From: Acidobacteriota bacterium
GTDB lineage: Bacteria; Acidobacteriota; Blastocatellia; Pyrinomonadales; Pyrinomonadaceae
Assembly (NCBI GenBank): GCA_020199775.1
Contig: JAIVJZ010000043.1
Location: 1 to 64,000 of the forward strand
Reading direction: 5' to 3'
DNA length: 64,000 bases
The notes under the pieces were generated by a model, which saw only the letters and a program-made list of their open reading frames with translations, ran no database searches and was not told the origin of the DNA. Of the stretch, positions 1 to 9,500 are shown one piece after another. The position numbers were made by a program, and so were the translations under genes. How positions within the stretch are numbered: the stretch's first letter is position 1; every line of letters begins with the position of its first letter.

Positions 1-50
1 CCCGCTGAAGACCGCGTGTTTCGTTTAACGCATACGACAGGAGAGCGCGT

Positions 51-1166
51 GTGAGGATTTTTCCCTTACCCGTGAGAGCAATTTTCAGCGCACGACGCAG
101 CCGGAGAGCGCCGCCGCGTAGCGAGCCGAAGCTGCTGTCGGGCGCGTGCGACGCCCCATGCGCGACGCACGCACAGCTATCGTCCGCGCTGCGCGCACAG
201 CCTCAAGCATCCGGCCAACTTCAGCCCGCAATGTCCAGCACGCTTCCCACGAACGACCCCGTCCTCGACGAGATGCTCGGCAAGCTCGACGATTTCCTGT
301 CGCCCCTCTTGCAACCGGGGCCGCCCCCGCCGCAACCACCCCCGCCGCAGCCGAGTCTTTCGCTCGTCAGCGTCACGGAGCGTGCGGTCGGCATCGGCAA
401 CCTGCGCGGCACCGGCATGGTCGGCCCCTTCAACGTGCGTTCGCTCAAGGGAGTGCAACTCGACGCGGTCGTGCGCTTCCAGTACTGGGCGGAAACGCCG
501 GAGGAGTCCGACGCGCTGGTCACAGGGTTGCAGGGGCGTCTGCGATCCGCGGGGAACGAACTGCGCGCGGCGGGCTTTCTGCGCATTGAGGCGGCCGGGA
601 TTACGGTCGCCGAGAGCGTCGCGGCGGTCAACGACTTCTGGCGTAAGAGCGCGGACTATCGTGTCCTCTACGAGTTTCAGTACGAAGACAACGACGACGC
701 GCTCGGACTGATCGCGAAAATTCCGGTTGACGTTGCCGGCTTCTTCGCCAACCCGATGGAGATCACCGACGACATGGTGCGTTGGGACGATGTGGCCGCC
801 CCGGCTCTGGCCGTGCGCGGCAGCGGAACGCGCCCGCGCCGCCTGAGCGCGCTTACGGCCGTCGCCTTCCTCCCAGACACTCCCGCAATTTGGGACGGGC
901 TCGGCGTGACGGTGAGAGTTTCGGTGGGCGGCGTGGAGGACGAACAAAATTTCGCGAGCGTGCGCTCGTTCCTCGACGCGTTCGACGAGTTGGAAGGCAC
1001 GATTGTCCTGAACGGTAACTCTTACTTCGCAGGCCGCCTGCCGCTCGAAGCGGTCGGTTTTCCCGTCGCGCTTCCTTTCATTCTCAAAGGAGACGACTTT
1101 TTAACGGTCAGTTACTCCGACGAGAAATTTGACGGCGACGCAATCTTCTACTTGCGCGTGCTCTGA
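51..1166 (+). CDS. Putative tail-terminator-like protein of the contractile injection system
   Basis: First gene of the injection-system cluster, directly upstream of the sheath. The GTG start at 51 has a good Shine-Dalgarno (AGGAGA at 39-44), but the first 60 residues are Arg/Ala-rich and of low complexity. An in-frame ATG at 231 would give a cleaner protein of 311 aa beginning MSSTLPTNDP, though without a clear ribosome site. A Pro-rich stretch (PPPPQPPPPQP) precedes an alpha/beta core at about residues 130-230 (RFQYWAETPEES, YRVLYEFQYED), which resembles tail-terminator folds. The C-terminal third is predicted beta-rich. In other injection systems a terminator (Pvc16/DUF4255 type) caps the tube and sheath, and the position fits that role. 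No catalytic motif is seen and the family assignment is an inference. Confidence 0.5.
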   Translation: MRIFPLPVRAIFSARRSRRAPPRSEPKLLSGACDAPCATHAQLSSALRAQPQASGQLQPAMSSTLPTNDPVLDEMLGKLDDFLSPLLQPGPPPPQPPPPQPSLSLVSVTERAVGIGNLRGTGMVGPFNVRSLKGVQLDAVVRFQYWAETPEESDALVTGLQGRLRSAGNELRAAGFLRIEAAGITVAESVAAVNDFWRKSADYRVLYEFQYEDNDDALGLIAKIPVDVAGFFANPMEITDDMVRWDDVAAPALAVRGSGTRPRRLSALTAVAFLPDTPAIWDGLGVTVRVSVGGVEDEQNFASVRSFLDAFDELEGTIVLNGNSYFAGRLPLEAVGFPVALPFILKGDDFLTVSYSDEKFDGDAIFYLRVL

Positions 1167-1262
1167 ACGGTACAGACGCGAGAGACCGTGAGTTCGGCTG
1201 GGGACGCTCACGCCGGGGCGGCCACGCCGCGCCCACGTAATTTCAGAAAAGGAGAAATCAGC

Positions 1263-2699
1263 ATGGCAGACTTAATCCTGCCCGGGGTATATATCGAGAC
1301 GCGTGCGGAGGCATTGATCGTTTCCGGCCCCATCTCGGCGGGCAACATCGGCATCGTCGGCACTGCGAGCCAAGGCCCCATCGGCGAAGTGCAAATTCTG
1401 GGGAGCTACGCCGACGCACGGGAGATTTACGGCCCCTACGACCCCTACACAGGCCCCAACTCGCTCACGCTCGTCCGCGCGCTTGAGTTGGCTTACAACA
1501 ACGGCGCATCAACCGTCTTTGCCGTCCGCGTCGCGGGCACGGGGGGAAACGCCCCGGCAGCCGCCACACTCCCCCCCGCCAACGTGAATGCCAACGTCTT
1601 CAATCTCGTCGCAAGAGAGGTCGGCACGTTCGGCAACGGCATCACGATCAACATCGTGGATGCGGACGCACCGAGTACGGGCGTGCGTGTCACGCTCAAG
1701 CGCGGTGCGGTCGAAGAGGTTTACGTAGTCGCGTCCGGCAGCGAGTTGGCGACGAGGGTCAACGCCAGTTCGTCTCTCGTGCGAGCGATTACGAACCCGG
1801 CCCCCGGAGGCGCGAGTGGCGAGCCAGTGCTGATGAACAACGTCAGTTTCACGGGCGGCAGGAACGGCGAGATCACGGTCGATACCGATTACGCCGCGGG
1901 GCTTGAGGCGTTGCTCAACGAGAACGTGCAGATCGTCGTCGCCGCCGGGCAGACCGACAACGACATCCTCGACCGGATCGGGCCGCACGTCGATGACGCC
2001 TCGGACGACAACACGAAGCGCGACCGCATCGCCGTCGTCGGCACACGCGGCTTTCGCGACACGGGTCATCCTAACGAAACCGTCTCGGCCTTCCTCTCCG
2101 ACGTGGCGGCTCCGACTCAGGTGGGCGACCGCATCATCATCGTCACGCCGGGCGTCAAAGTCACGGACGCCGCGGCCGACCCGCCCGTAGAGGTGACGCT
2201 GCCCGGCTCATACGCCGCCGCCGCCGTCGCCGCGATGCTCAGCGCGCGCAGCCCTCACATCAGTCTCACCAACAAGCCCATCGCCGTCGGCGGCCTTGAA
2301 ATCAAGTTCAGCGCGGCGCAACTCGAACAACTCGTGACGGCGCAACTGCTCGCACTCGAAGAGCGGCGAGGCTTCCGCGTCGTCAAGGGCGTCACGACCG
2401 ACACGGGCGCGTTCCGCCAGATCACGACGCGCCGCATCGTCGATTTCGCGAAGGCCGGGGTGCGTTCCGCCGCCGAGCCTTACATCGGCCTGCTCAACAA
2501 CAACCGCGTGCGGCAAGCGATGAAAGGCTCGATCAACGGTTTTCTGGCGAGCATGGTGGACGACGAGATGCTGGTCAGCTACGAACTCGACGTGACGGCG
2601 ACGCGGGACGAAGAGATTCGGGGCATCGCGAAGGTCACGATGACCGTGCGCCCGACCTTCAGCCTCGACTACATCAAGGTCGTCATGTTCCTCGGCTAA
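1263..2699 (+). CDS. Contractile tail sheath protein
   Basis: 478-aa sheath subunit; sheath polymers surround the tube and contract to drive it into a target. The N-terminus (LPGVYIETR, GIVGTASQGP) and the phrase AYNNGASTVFAVRV are typical of phage and injection-system sheaths. The C-terminal part (about residues 330-478) carries the conserved handshake region, with ERRGFRVVKGVTTD and an IRGIAKVTMTVRPTFSLDYIK ending. I chose ATG 1263 because AAGGAGA lies just upstream; a longer frame from 1188 adds 25 unrelated residues. A tube gene follows 13 nt after the stop, the usual sheath-tube order. This is the clearest marker gene of the cluster. Confidence 0.95.
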   Translation: MADLILPGVYIETRAEALIVSGPISAGNIGIVGTASQGPIGEVQILGSYADAREIYGPYDPYTGPNSLTLVRALELAYNNGASTVFAVRVAGTGGNAPAAATLPPANVNANVFNLVAREVGTFGNGITINIVDADAPSTGVRVTLKRGAVEEVYVVASGSELATRVNASSSLVRAITNPAPGGASGEPVLMNNVSFTGGRNGEITVDTDYAAGLEALLNENVQIVVAAGQTDNDILDRIGPHVDDASDDNTKRDRIAVVGTRGFRDTGHPNETVSAFLSDVAAPTQVGDRIIIVTPGVKVTDAAADPPVEVTLPGSYAAAAVAAMLSARSPHISLTNKPIAVGGLEIKFSAAQLEQLVTAQLLALEERRGFRVVKGVTTDTGAFRQITTRRIVDFAKAGVRSAAEPYIGLLNNNRVRQAMKGSINGFLASMVDDEMLVSYELDVTATRDEEIRGIAKVTMTVRPTFSLDYIKVVMFLG

Positions 2700-2712
2700 G
2701 GAGACAAGAGAG

Positions 2713-3213
2713 ATGCCGAACACAAACGTTTTCCGCGGGTCGGACGCGACCCTCACGCTCGCCATCGAAGACTCCGTGGAGGGTCAGGCCGCCAACGAGA
2801 TCATCGAACTCTACCAACTCAGTCCCGTCGGGCGTGCGACGAGCGTCGAGGTCTTCATCAACACCGAGCTCGAACAGTTTCACGAGATCGGCAAACGCCA
2901 CCCGGCCGCGCTCAGACCCGGCAACATCAACATCAGCGGCAGGGTCGGCCGCGCCTACATCAACGGCGCGCTGCTGCGATTGCTGCTCGGCAAGGGCGCG
3001 CTCGTCGAGCGCGAGGCCGAGCCCTACGCGCAGCCCTCCTTCAACATGATGCTCAACCTGACAGACCCGGCGCAGCCCGAGACGAGCAGCACGCTCACGA
3101 TTCACGGCGTGAAGTTCGAGAACTGGGCTTACAGTCTGCCCGAGGATGACTTCGTCATGGAGTCGATCACGTTCAAGGGTATGTTCATCACCGTCGAGGA
3201 CGTGGAGGCTTAA
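2713..3213 (+). CDS. Tail tube protein
   Basis: 166-aa inner-tube protein that forms the hollow tube inside the sheath. It follows the sheath gene with a strong AAGGAGA ribosome site. The predicted fold is a beta-sandwich typical of Hcp/gp19-like tubes, and the C-terminal phrases LTIHGVKFENWAYSLPEDDF and MESITFKGMFITVEDVE match the end of many contractile-tail tube proteins. Only one tube gene is visible, whereas several injection systems have two paralogues. The next gene starts 6 nt after this one, so they are translated from the same message. Confidence 0.85.
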   Translation: MPNTNVFRGSDATLTLAIEDSVEGQAANEIIELYQLSPVGRATSVEVFINTELEQFHEIGKRHPAALRPGNINISGRVGRAYINGALLRLLLGKGALVEREAEPYAQPSFNMMLNLTDPAQPETSSTLTIHGVKFENWAYSLPEDDFVMESITFKGMFITVEDVEA

Positions 3214-3219
3214 ACCGAC

Positions 3220-3717
3220 ATGCCCCTGACGGCTGAAGAGCTTTTGGCCGGAGGCGCGCTGACTCACGAAGTCGAAGTCTCCGCCGAACTGTTGAGGGTC
3301 AACGGCGGCGGCGGCGGGCAGACTTCCGCCGCCGCTGTGCCGCCCGACATGCGCGTCCTCCTGCGCCCACTCACCGTGCGCGACTTGCAGCGCATCGGCA
3401 AAGCCGCGCACGACGACGAGAGTCTGTCGGCCGCGCTGATGATTCAGCACGCGCTGCTCGAACCCTCGCTCAAGATCGAGCAGGTCTCGCAACTGCCCGC
3501 CGGTCTCGCGCGCTTCCTCCTCGAACGCATCAACGCGATCAGCGGCATCAGCACCGCGCGCAACGAGTTGGAGGAGGCCGTGCAAGCGCCTCTGGCGCGC
3601 GCCTGTTTCGTCCTCGCGCGCGAGTTCGGGTGGACGCCGGAGCAGGTCAGCGGCATGACCATCGGGCAGATTCTTCTCTACCTTGAAATGGCGCACGGGG
3701 GAGGCGACGCCGCATGA
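3220..3717 (+). CDS. Tail assembly chaperone-like protein
   Basis: 165-aa soluble, mainly helical protein located between the tube gene and a disordered protein, the usual place of tail assembly chaperones (gpG/gp41 type). Features are a glycine run near residue 30, the phrase VLLRPLTVRDLQRIGKAA, which resembles a motif of phage tail chaperones, and a helical C-terminus (FGWTPEQVSGMTIGQILLYLEM). Its stop codon overlaps the next start as ATGA (3714-3717), implying translational coupling. No programmed frameshift was recognised. The assignment rests on position and short motif resemblance. Confidence 0.55.
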   Translation: MPLTAEELLAGGALTHEVEVSAELLRVNGGGGGQTSAAAVPPDMRVLLRPLTVRDLQRIGKAAHDDESLSAALMIQHALLEPSLKIEQVSQLPAGLARFLLERINAISGISTARNELEEAVQAPLARACFVLAREFGWTPEQVSGMTIGQILLYLEMAHGGGDAA

Positions 3718-5471
3718 ACCGCACGCTCCCACTTTCCCACGTCGCGGACGCAGCTTGCGCGTCCCTCTCCGGCGGGCAAGCGCCCCGCAGTTGGCGGCGC
3801 GAGTGTGCGCGGCGTGCGACACGTCTGCGGGCGCTAAGCCTCGTCGCGTGTTGGGGCGACGCGCTGAGCGCGCGTGCCCCCGGCCTCACCGATACGCCGC
3901 TCTGGGGAGAATGTCTGGCGGAACTAGCGACGCAAACGCCCGCGCGTGCCGAAGAGTCGTCCGCGCGTTCCCGCCTGTCGGGCGCAACCCCGCGCGGAGA
4001 CGCGAGTTCGCCCGCACGTCTTGCACACACGCCCGGCGAGTTCAATCGCGCCCCCCGTCAAACGTCCTCGCGCCGAACTTCCGCCGCTCGCGCGACTTCA
4101 CCCCCGCCCCTCCCGCGCGCTTTCCAACAACACGCCGCGAGCGTGCCCGGACACGACCCGCAACTCTCAGGCTCGAACCGCTCCGCTCCCGGCGGGCGCG
4201 AACAGCCCGGCGAAGGACAAGACTCATCCTTTCGAGCATGGCCGAGCGCGCACTTTAACCAGAATCAGACAGAGCCTTTTAACGAGAATCAGGACGCGCA
4301 CTTTGACGGGGATCGACGCGCACACACACACACCGCGCGAGTTGAATTCCATTCGCCGGAAGCGTCCAACCCTCCAAAAGGATTTTCGTCATCCGTTCGC
4401 GCGGACGCCGGGACGCACGAAAGCAGCGAGGCGTTTGTGCCCGGGATGGAGGTTTTATCACGCCGGGCGAGTCATGAGCTTTTGTCGAGGCTGGCCGGTC
4501 AGAACGGCTCGTCTCCTGTTCAGAATCAGAAGAGTTCCCGCGTCGCTCCTGCCAGACATTCCCGCACAGCGGCCTCCGGCAATTCCGGCACAGCAATATC
4601 CAAGAACTACGGTGCATCCCCCTCTCTAGCGGAAGAGCGGCAATCAAACCGCCCGCACAGCCGGATAAAAACTACGCCGCGCGCAACGACAACACGTTTG
4701 CCGCTCCAGTCCGTTCAACAGCCGCCCAATTCTCAACGCGATCATACGCCGGACGCGCCCGTCCATCGGGGCGGCCGCGTGCGTCAGCCTGACGACGCCG
4801 CTTTGCACACGCGAGGCCGTCAATGGTGGAGCGTGCTCGCGGCGCGAACCGCGCACGCACTCCGTCGTTCGGGCGTGCTCCCGGTTGCGCCGGAGCAGAC
4901 GGGCGCGACGCTCCTGACAAAGCAGTTGTTCTTTACCGTCAACGGTGAGACGGCTCCTCAAGACCTTTTGAAACGACTCGCGGGCGGGAGCGGCGCGGAC
5001 TCTGGCGCGGCGAGACGACCCACGGAGCAACGAAGCGGCAACAGCGGCGGTGGCGTTGGCCGACAGAGTTTTGCGCCGCGCCCGTCGCGGAGCGAAACGC
5101 CGCAGACGTTTCTTGACGCAGGCTCGAACCTCTTCACGACGGGCGACGGGTCAGTCGCCCTCGCGAATCGATCACCGATGCCGGGGCTCGATGCAAAACA
5201 GCACGGGATGAGCGCGACGGCGGAAGCCTCCGCGCCGGGCGTCAACACTTCGCTGCCGGGCGCGGCCGCCTTGCCCGTCGTTGCGGAATCACTGCCGCCG
5301 TTGTTGCCATCGCCGTCGGTCGGGATGCCCATTCTCCCGATTGCGCTGGCGACCGCGCGCGAGGGTGCGCGCGAGGAATCGCGTGAGTCCGCGGAAGACC
5401 TCGACGCGCTGGCGGCGAAGATCAAATTCATCCTCGACGAACAAGCCCGCCGCCACGGGATAGACGTGTAA
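3714..5471 (+). CDS. Long disordered protein with a conserved short C-terminal helix (injection-system accessory)
   Basis: 585-aa protein translationally coupled to the preceding gene (ATGA overlap). Almost all of it is low complexity: Arg/Ala/Ser/Pro-rich, with a stretch of Asn/Gln/His repeats around residues 175-205. Only the last 40 residues look structured, with a helix ending in KIKFILDEQARRHGIDV. Similar short C-terminal segments occur in small proteins next to tail chaperones in other tail-like clusters, so the tail probably docks on the baseplate while the long N-region may be a species-specific spacer. No signal peptide or membrane segment is seen. Codon periodicity and GC resemble its neighbours, and no interruption is present. 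Confidence 0.6.
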   Translation: MNRTLPLSHVADAACASLSGGQAPRSWRRECARRATRLRALSLVACWGDALSARAPGLTDTPLWGECLAELATQTPARAEESSARSRLSGATPRGDASSPARLAHTPGEFNRAPRQTSSRRTSAARATSPPPLPRAFQQHAASVPGHDPQLSGSNRSAPGGREQPGEGQDSSFRAWPSAHFNQNQTEPFNENQDAHFDGDRRAHTHTARVEFHSPEASNPPKGFSSSVRADAGTHESSEAFVPGMEVLSRRASHELLSRLAGQNGSSPVQNQKSSRVAPARHSRTAASGNSGTAISKNYGASPSLAEERQSNRPHSRIKTTPRATTTRLPLQSVQQPPNSQRDHTPDAPVHRGGRVRQPDDAALHTRGRQWWSVLAARTAHALRRSGVLPVAPEQTGATLLTKQLFFTVNGETAPQDLLKRLAGGSGADSGAARRPTEQRSGNSGGGVGRQSFAPRPSRSETPQTFLDAGSNLFTTGDGSVALANRSPMPGLDAKQHGMSATAEASAPGVNTSLPGAAALPVVAESLPPLLPSPSVGMPILPIALATAREGAREESRESAEDLDALAAKIKFILDEQARRHGIDV

Positions 5472-5475
5472 AGCC

Positions 5476-6027
5476 ATGCGACCAATGCTCGACGGTCTTG
5501 AATTGCAACTCGTGCAGGAGATCACTGTGCTGGAACGGCGCGTGCTCGCGGAACACAAACCGCCCGGCATGTCGGGCAGCCTGTTGCAGAACCTCGGGCG
5601 GCGTCCGACGCGGCTGGCTCTGTGGGGCGTGGCGGCGGGGACGCAGGCGCAACAGTTCGTTGACGACCTCGAAGTTAAGTTTCGCGACGGGCTGCCGCTG
5701 TCCTTCGCGGCCGACATCGTCGCCGACGCGGAGCTCGAAAAGGTCGTCATCGAAGACTTGCGCGTGCAGGACTTGGCGGGCAAGCCCGAACGCTTCGCCT
5801 ACGTCATCACCTTGCGCGAGTTTATCGAACCGGCCGAGCCGGAGGACACGGCCATCCTCGACGACGCAATCTTGGAAGACGCGCAGAGCCTCGTCGGCGA
5901 CCTGATCGAAGGCGTCGATTTAGGGCTCAATCTCCCCACCGGCCTCGAACCCTTCGTCCGCACCTTCGGCGACCTCCTGACCCGCCTGCGGGAGTTCCGC
6001 GACAGAATCGAAAGCGCCCGCGGCTAA
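5476..6027 (+). CDS. Baseplate protein with DNA-circularisation-N/gp53-like domain
   Basis: 183-aa protein. The core pattern (residues about 25-115: GSLLQNLGRRPTRLALWGV, then PLSFAADIV, then VVIEDLRVQDLAGKPERFAY) is the one seen in Mu-type DNA-circularisation/LysM-adaptor proteins that link tube, spike and baseplate. The C-terminal 60 residues form amphipathic helices. It starts 4 nt after the previous stop, so coupling substitutes for a ribosome site. The same domain recurs at the N-terminus of the 1670-aa protein encoded at 6541, suggesting a duplication. Function is inferred from family resemblance. Confidence 0.65.
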   Translation: MRPMLDGLELQLVQEITVLERRVLAEHKPPGMSGSLLQNLGRRPTRLALWGVAAGTQAQQFVDDLEVKFRDGLPLSFAADIVADAELEKVVIEDLRVQDLAGKPERFAYVITLREFIEPAEPEDTAILDDAILEDAQSLVGDLIEGVDLGLNLPTGLEPFVRTFGDLLTRLREFRDRIESARG

Positions 6028-6062
6028 CCGACAAATCCGTCAACCGAGAGGAGAAATCTGAA

Positions 6063-6482
6063 ATGCCACCGCCTACTAATCTATATCAACAGTTGAAAGA
6101 TGCGCTTCAAGAGTTCAAAGACTTTCTGGACGAGAACGTGCCCATCATCCAGCCCGCCATCGCCGCGCTCGGCGCGATGATCCCGCAGATCGAACAACTC
6201 CTCGACCAGTTGATCGAACTGATGGGCGACCTCAAGGAAGAGATTAACAATCTTAACGTCGGCGCGATTCCGGGGCTGGCCGAGGTCTCGCAATTCACGG
6301 CCGGCATCAAGACGCTGCTCGAAACCTCGAAGAACCTTTTGCCCCAGCAGGCGGGCACGATTAACGACGTGCTCGCGGTCGTGGACGTTGTCGGCAGCCT
6401 GCCGTCGCTCGACGACGTGAAGGAAGAGATCAACACACTCATCGACCAGATCGTCGTTCACTTGAATTCGCTGAAGGGTTAA
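6063..6482 (+). CDS. Small all-helical protein between the two circularisation-domain genes
   Basis: 139-aa protein with a good AGGAGA ribosome site. It is almost entirely predicted helix with heptad-like Leu/Ile spacing (IEQLLDQLIELMGDLKEE) and resembles a coiled-coil or miniature tape-measure segment. No membrane segment or catalytic motif is present. It could be a tape-measure or inner-tube scaffold, or an adaptor between its two neighbours. The protein is too short to match tube length as a classic tape measure. I do not recognise a specific family. Confidence 0.55.
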   Translation: MPPPTNLYQQLKDALQEFKDFLDENVPIIQPAIAALGAMIPQIEQLLDQLIELMGDLKEEINNLNVGAIPGLAEVSQFTAGIKTLLETSKNLLPQQAGTINDVLAVVDVVGSLPSLDDVKEEINTLIDQIVVHLNSLKG

Positions 6483-6540
6483 CGACCGAGGGCGCGGCCA
6501 GAAGAGCGTTCGCGCCGGACAGTGTTCGCAGGTTAAAGAT

Positions 6541-9500
6541 ATGCCTCCGGTCAAGCCGATGCTCGACGAGATCGAGCTGAAATTAGTGCAGAAGATTGAC
6601 ACCGCAGAGGAGCAGGTGCAGGCGCAGCACGGTGTGCCGGCGCTCGAAGGCGACTTCCTTCAAGGGCTGGGTCGTCGTGCGACCGGCATCACGCTCAACG
6701 GCGTCATGACCGGCACCGAAGCGGCCGCAGACCTCAAGACCCTGCGTGAGAAATTCCGCGCCGCAGAACCCGTCTCTTTCGTCGCCGACATCGCGACGGC
6801 CACCAAAGTCGATCAGGTGCTGATCGAGGAGATGGGCGTGCGCGAGTTGGCGGGCACGCCCGAGCGGTTCGAGTACGCGCTGACCTTGCGCGAACTCGTC
6901 GCGCCGCCGCCGCACGAGACGGAAGAGCCGCCGCCGATTCCCACGATTCCCCCGCCGTCGATTCCGTCGGTCGAGGTCGGCACGCTCGTCGTGGAAGTCG
7001 TCGTCGAGGGCGAGCCGGATTTCGATTTCAGCACCGTGAGGTTGACGCTGCAAAACAACGGCGCGGCGGGCGCGTCGAGGTTGCTGACGAATCGCACCGA
7101 GGGCGTCTGGGTCGAAGAGAACTTGGCTCCGGGTTCCTACACGGCGAGCGCGGTAGTCGAAGCGCCCGTGGCGATGGCGGGCGAGGAACAGGCCACGGTG
7201 CGCGGGGGCGAGACGACGGAGATCAAGATCACCCTGCGCCCCGGCGTCGTCATCGCAAAGGCATTCGTCGTCCACTTCCGTTTCGACAGCGCGTTCATCG
7301 AGCCGTGTCTGCGGCAGGTGTTGCGGCGCGTCTTCGACTACGCGCAAGACCACCCGGACGAGAAGCTCGTCATCATCGGCCACACAGACCTCGTCGGCCC
7401 TCCGTCTTACAATCAGAATCTCTCCGAGCGGCGCGGGCGCAGCGCGTATGCCTTCCTCACCTTCGGCACCTCCCCCGCGCACCGCGAGGCCGCGATAGAT
7501 GAGTGGGACACCCTGCGTGTGAATCCCCCTGTCACCCCACTCAACGACAGTTGGGACAGGCGCGAATACCAGTACATGCTGCAAGACCTCGGCTACTATC
7601 GCGGCCGGATTGATGAATTCTTCGCGGACGACCCCGAACCGCCACGCTTCAGCAACGCAGACTCCGCCATCCGTGGCTTCCAGTCAGACCACGCCCTGCC
7701 CGTCACGGGGATCGTTGATAAGGAGACGTGGCGCGCGCTCGTCACCGAATATCTCTCGCTCGACGCGCTGGCCGTGCCCGACAGTCAGTTCTTACCCAAC
7801 GCCAACGAGTCGGGCTGCAACGGCGGCCTTCTCAAGTGGCTCGGCTTCGGCGAGAAAGACCCGGTCAAGAACACCGAGGACGCCTGGCGGCCGAACCGTC
7901 GCACGGAGATGTTGTTCGTCCGCACGGATAAACTACCGAACGCGGTCGAGAAGCCCGAAACTTTCGACATGCCGGAGCCGGGCGTGGTGGGCACGACGTG
8001 GTGTCTGAATGTCGGGACGCCCGCGCCGCCGCCCGGTTTCCTCGCGCGCGGTAAGTCGAAGCCGAACAAGTGGCTCGTCGTCCCGGCCGAACCGGGCAAA
8101 GTTACGGTCAGCGGCGTCATCAAGTTCGCCGACGAGACGCGCGCGGCGAACATGAAGTATGTGCTCATCGCGCCGGACGGCGAGTTTCTACGCGAGCGCG
8201 AAGACGGGACGGCCGACCCGGTCGCCGAACGTCCCACGGGGCCGAAGCGCGGGCGCGGCGTCCCCGGTCGCACCGATGATGAAGGCCAATTCAGCCACCC
8301 GGAGCAGACGCCCGTCGGCGTTTACATTCTCCAACTCCCCGACCTCGTCAACCCTTCGGTCGCGCGCGAGAGCAACGAGCCGCCCACGAACGCCGTCGGC
8401 AACATCGTCTGCATGCGTTTGGCACCGGGCACGGGCACGGAAGCGACGCCCGCGTCTTCTGCGGGCGTCCTGAGCTTCGACGCCGCCGCAGGGCTTGCGA
8501 ACATCGGCGCGACCATTCATCCGGCCCCGCCGCCGCCTGTTCCCGTCAATCCGCTCATCGAGTTGACATCGACCGTGGTAGTCGTGAAGCGGTCTTACAC
8601 GAACCCCGCGCGCGTGCCCGTCACGCTCAAGACCAGTTCGCGCTTCCCCTGCAACGGCACGCTGACGCGTTCGAGCAACGACATCCGTTTCTTCACCAGC
8701 AACGATCCGGGCGCGACCGAAATCACTTTCACCGGCGGCGACAATGTGTTCCCCGGCGGGCGGCTCTCAGACCCCGGCGGCGTGCAACTCTTTGCCGAAG
8801 CCCGCACCCCGAGCGGCACGACCGGGGGCTTCACTCTCACGCTGACTCTCGACCCCCCCACGACGCCCGGCGCGACACCCGTCGGGTCGCCGCTGAACGT
8901 GACGATGACCGCGCTTGAACTGACGCTCGACATTCACGTGACCCCGCCCGCGCCGGGCGTCGAGCCCAACCGCTTGCCGCAGCCGCCCGACCCCGTGCCC
9001 GTTCCGCCGCCCGACCCTGCTACCGCCTCTGACAAGTGGTTCGGCGGTCGTCTCGTCACCGTCCAATCCGGCAACACGCAGGAGCGCGTGCTGCTGAGCG
9101 TCTCGATGCGGCCGACCGACTTCACAGGTCAGTTGACGCTGCGACAGGTCAAGGTGGCCGGAACGACGGTCGGGGCGGTGGACAACGCGAAGCTCAACCT
9201 CTTCGACAACCGGACGGCGACCGCGGGCGAGGCTCCGCTCGCCAACCCGTTCGACTTTGCCGCGATCACCGTCGGCGCGACGGGTCGCAAATTCGGTGTC
9301 GAAGGCAAAGCGGCGAGCCCGGTTCTCCGCGACGCGGGTTTCCAACTCGGTATCGCGGGCGCGGAGTTTGACGCCGACCGCGTCGCCATCACCGTCGGCA
9401 TCGGCGCGGCCATCACGCTCGCGTCACCGTTCGTCGTGGTGAAGAAACCGCACACGAACCCGGCGCGGCGCAGCGTCACACTCTTCACCACGGCCGCCAC

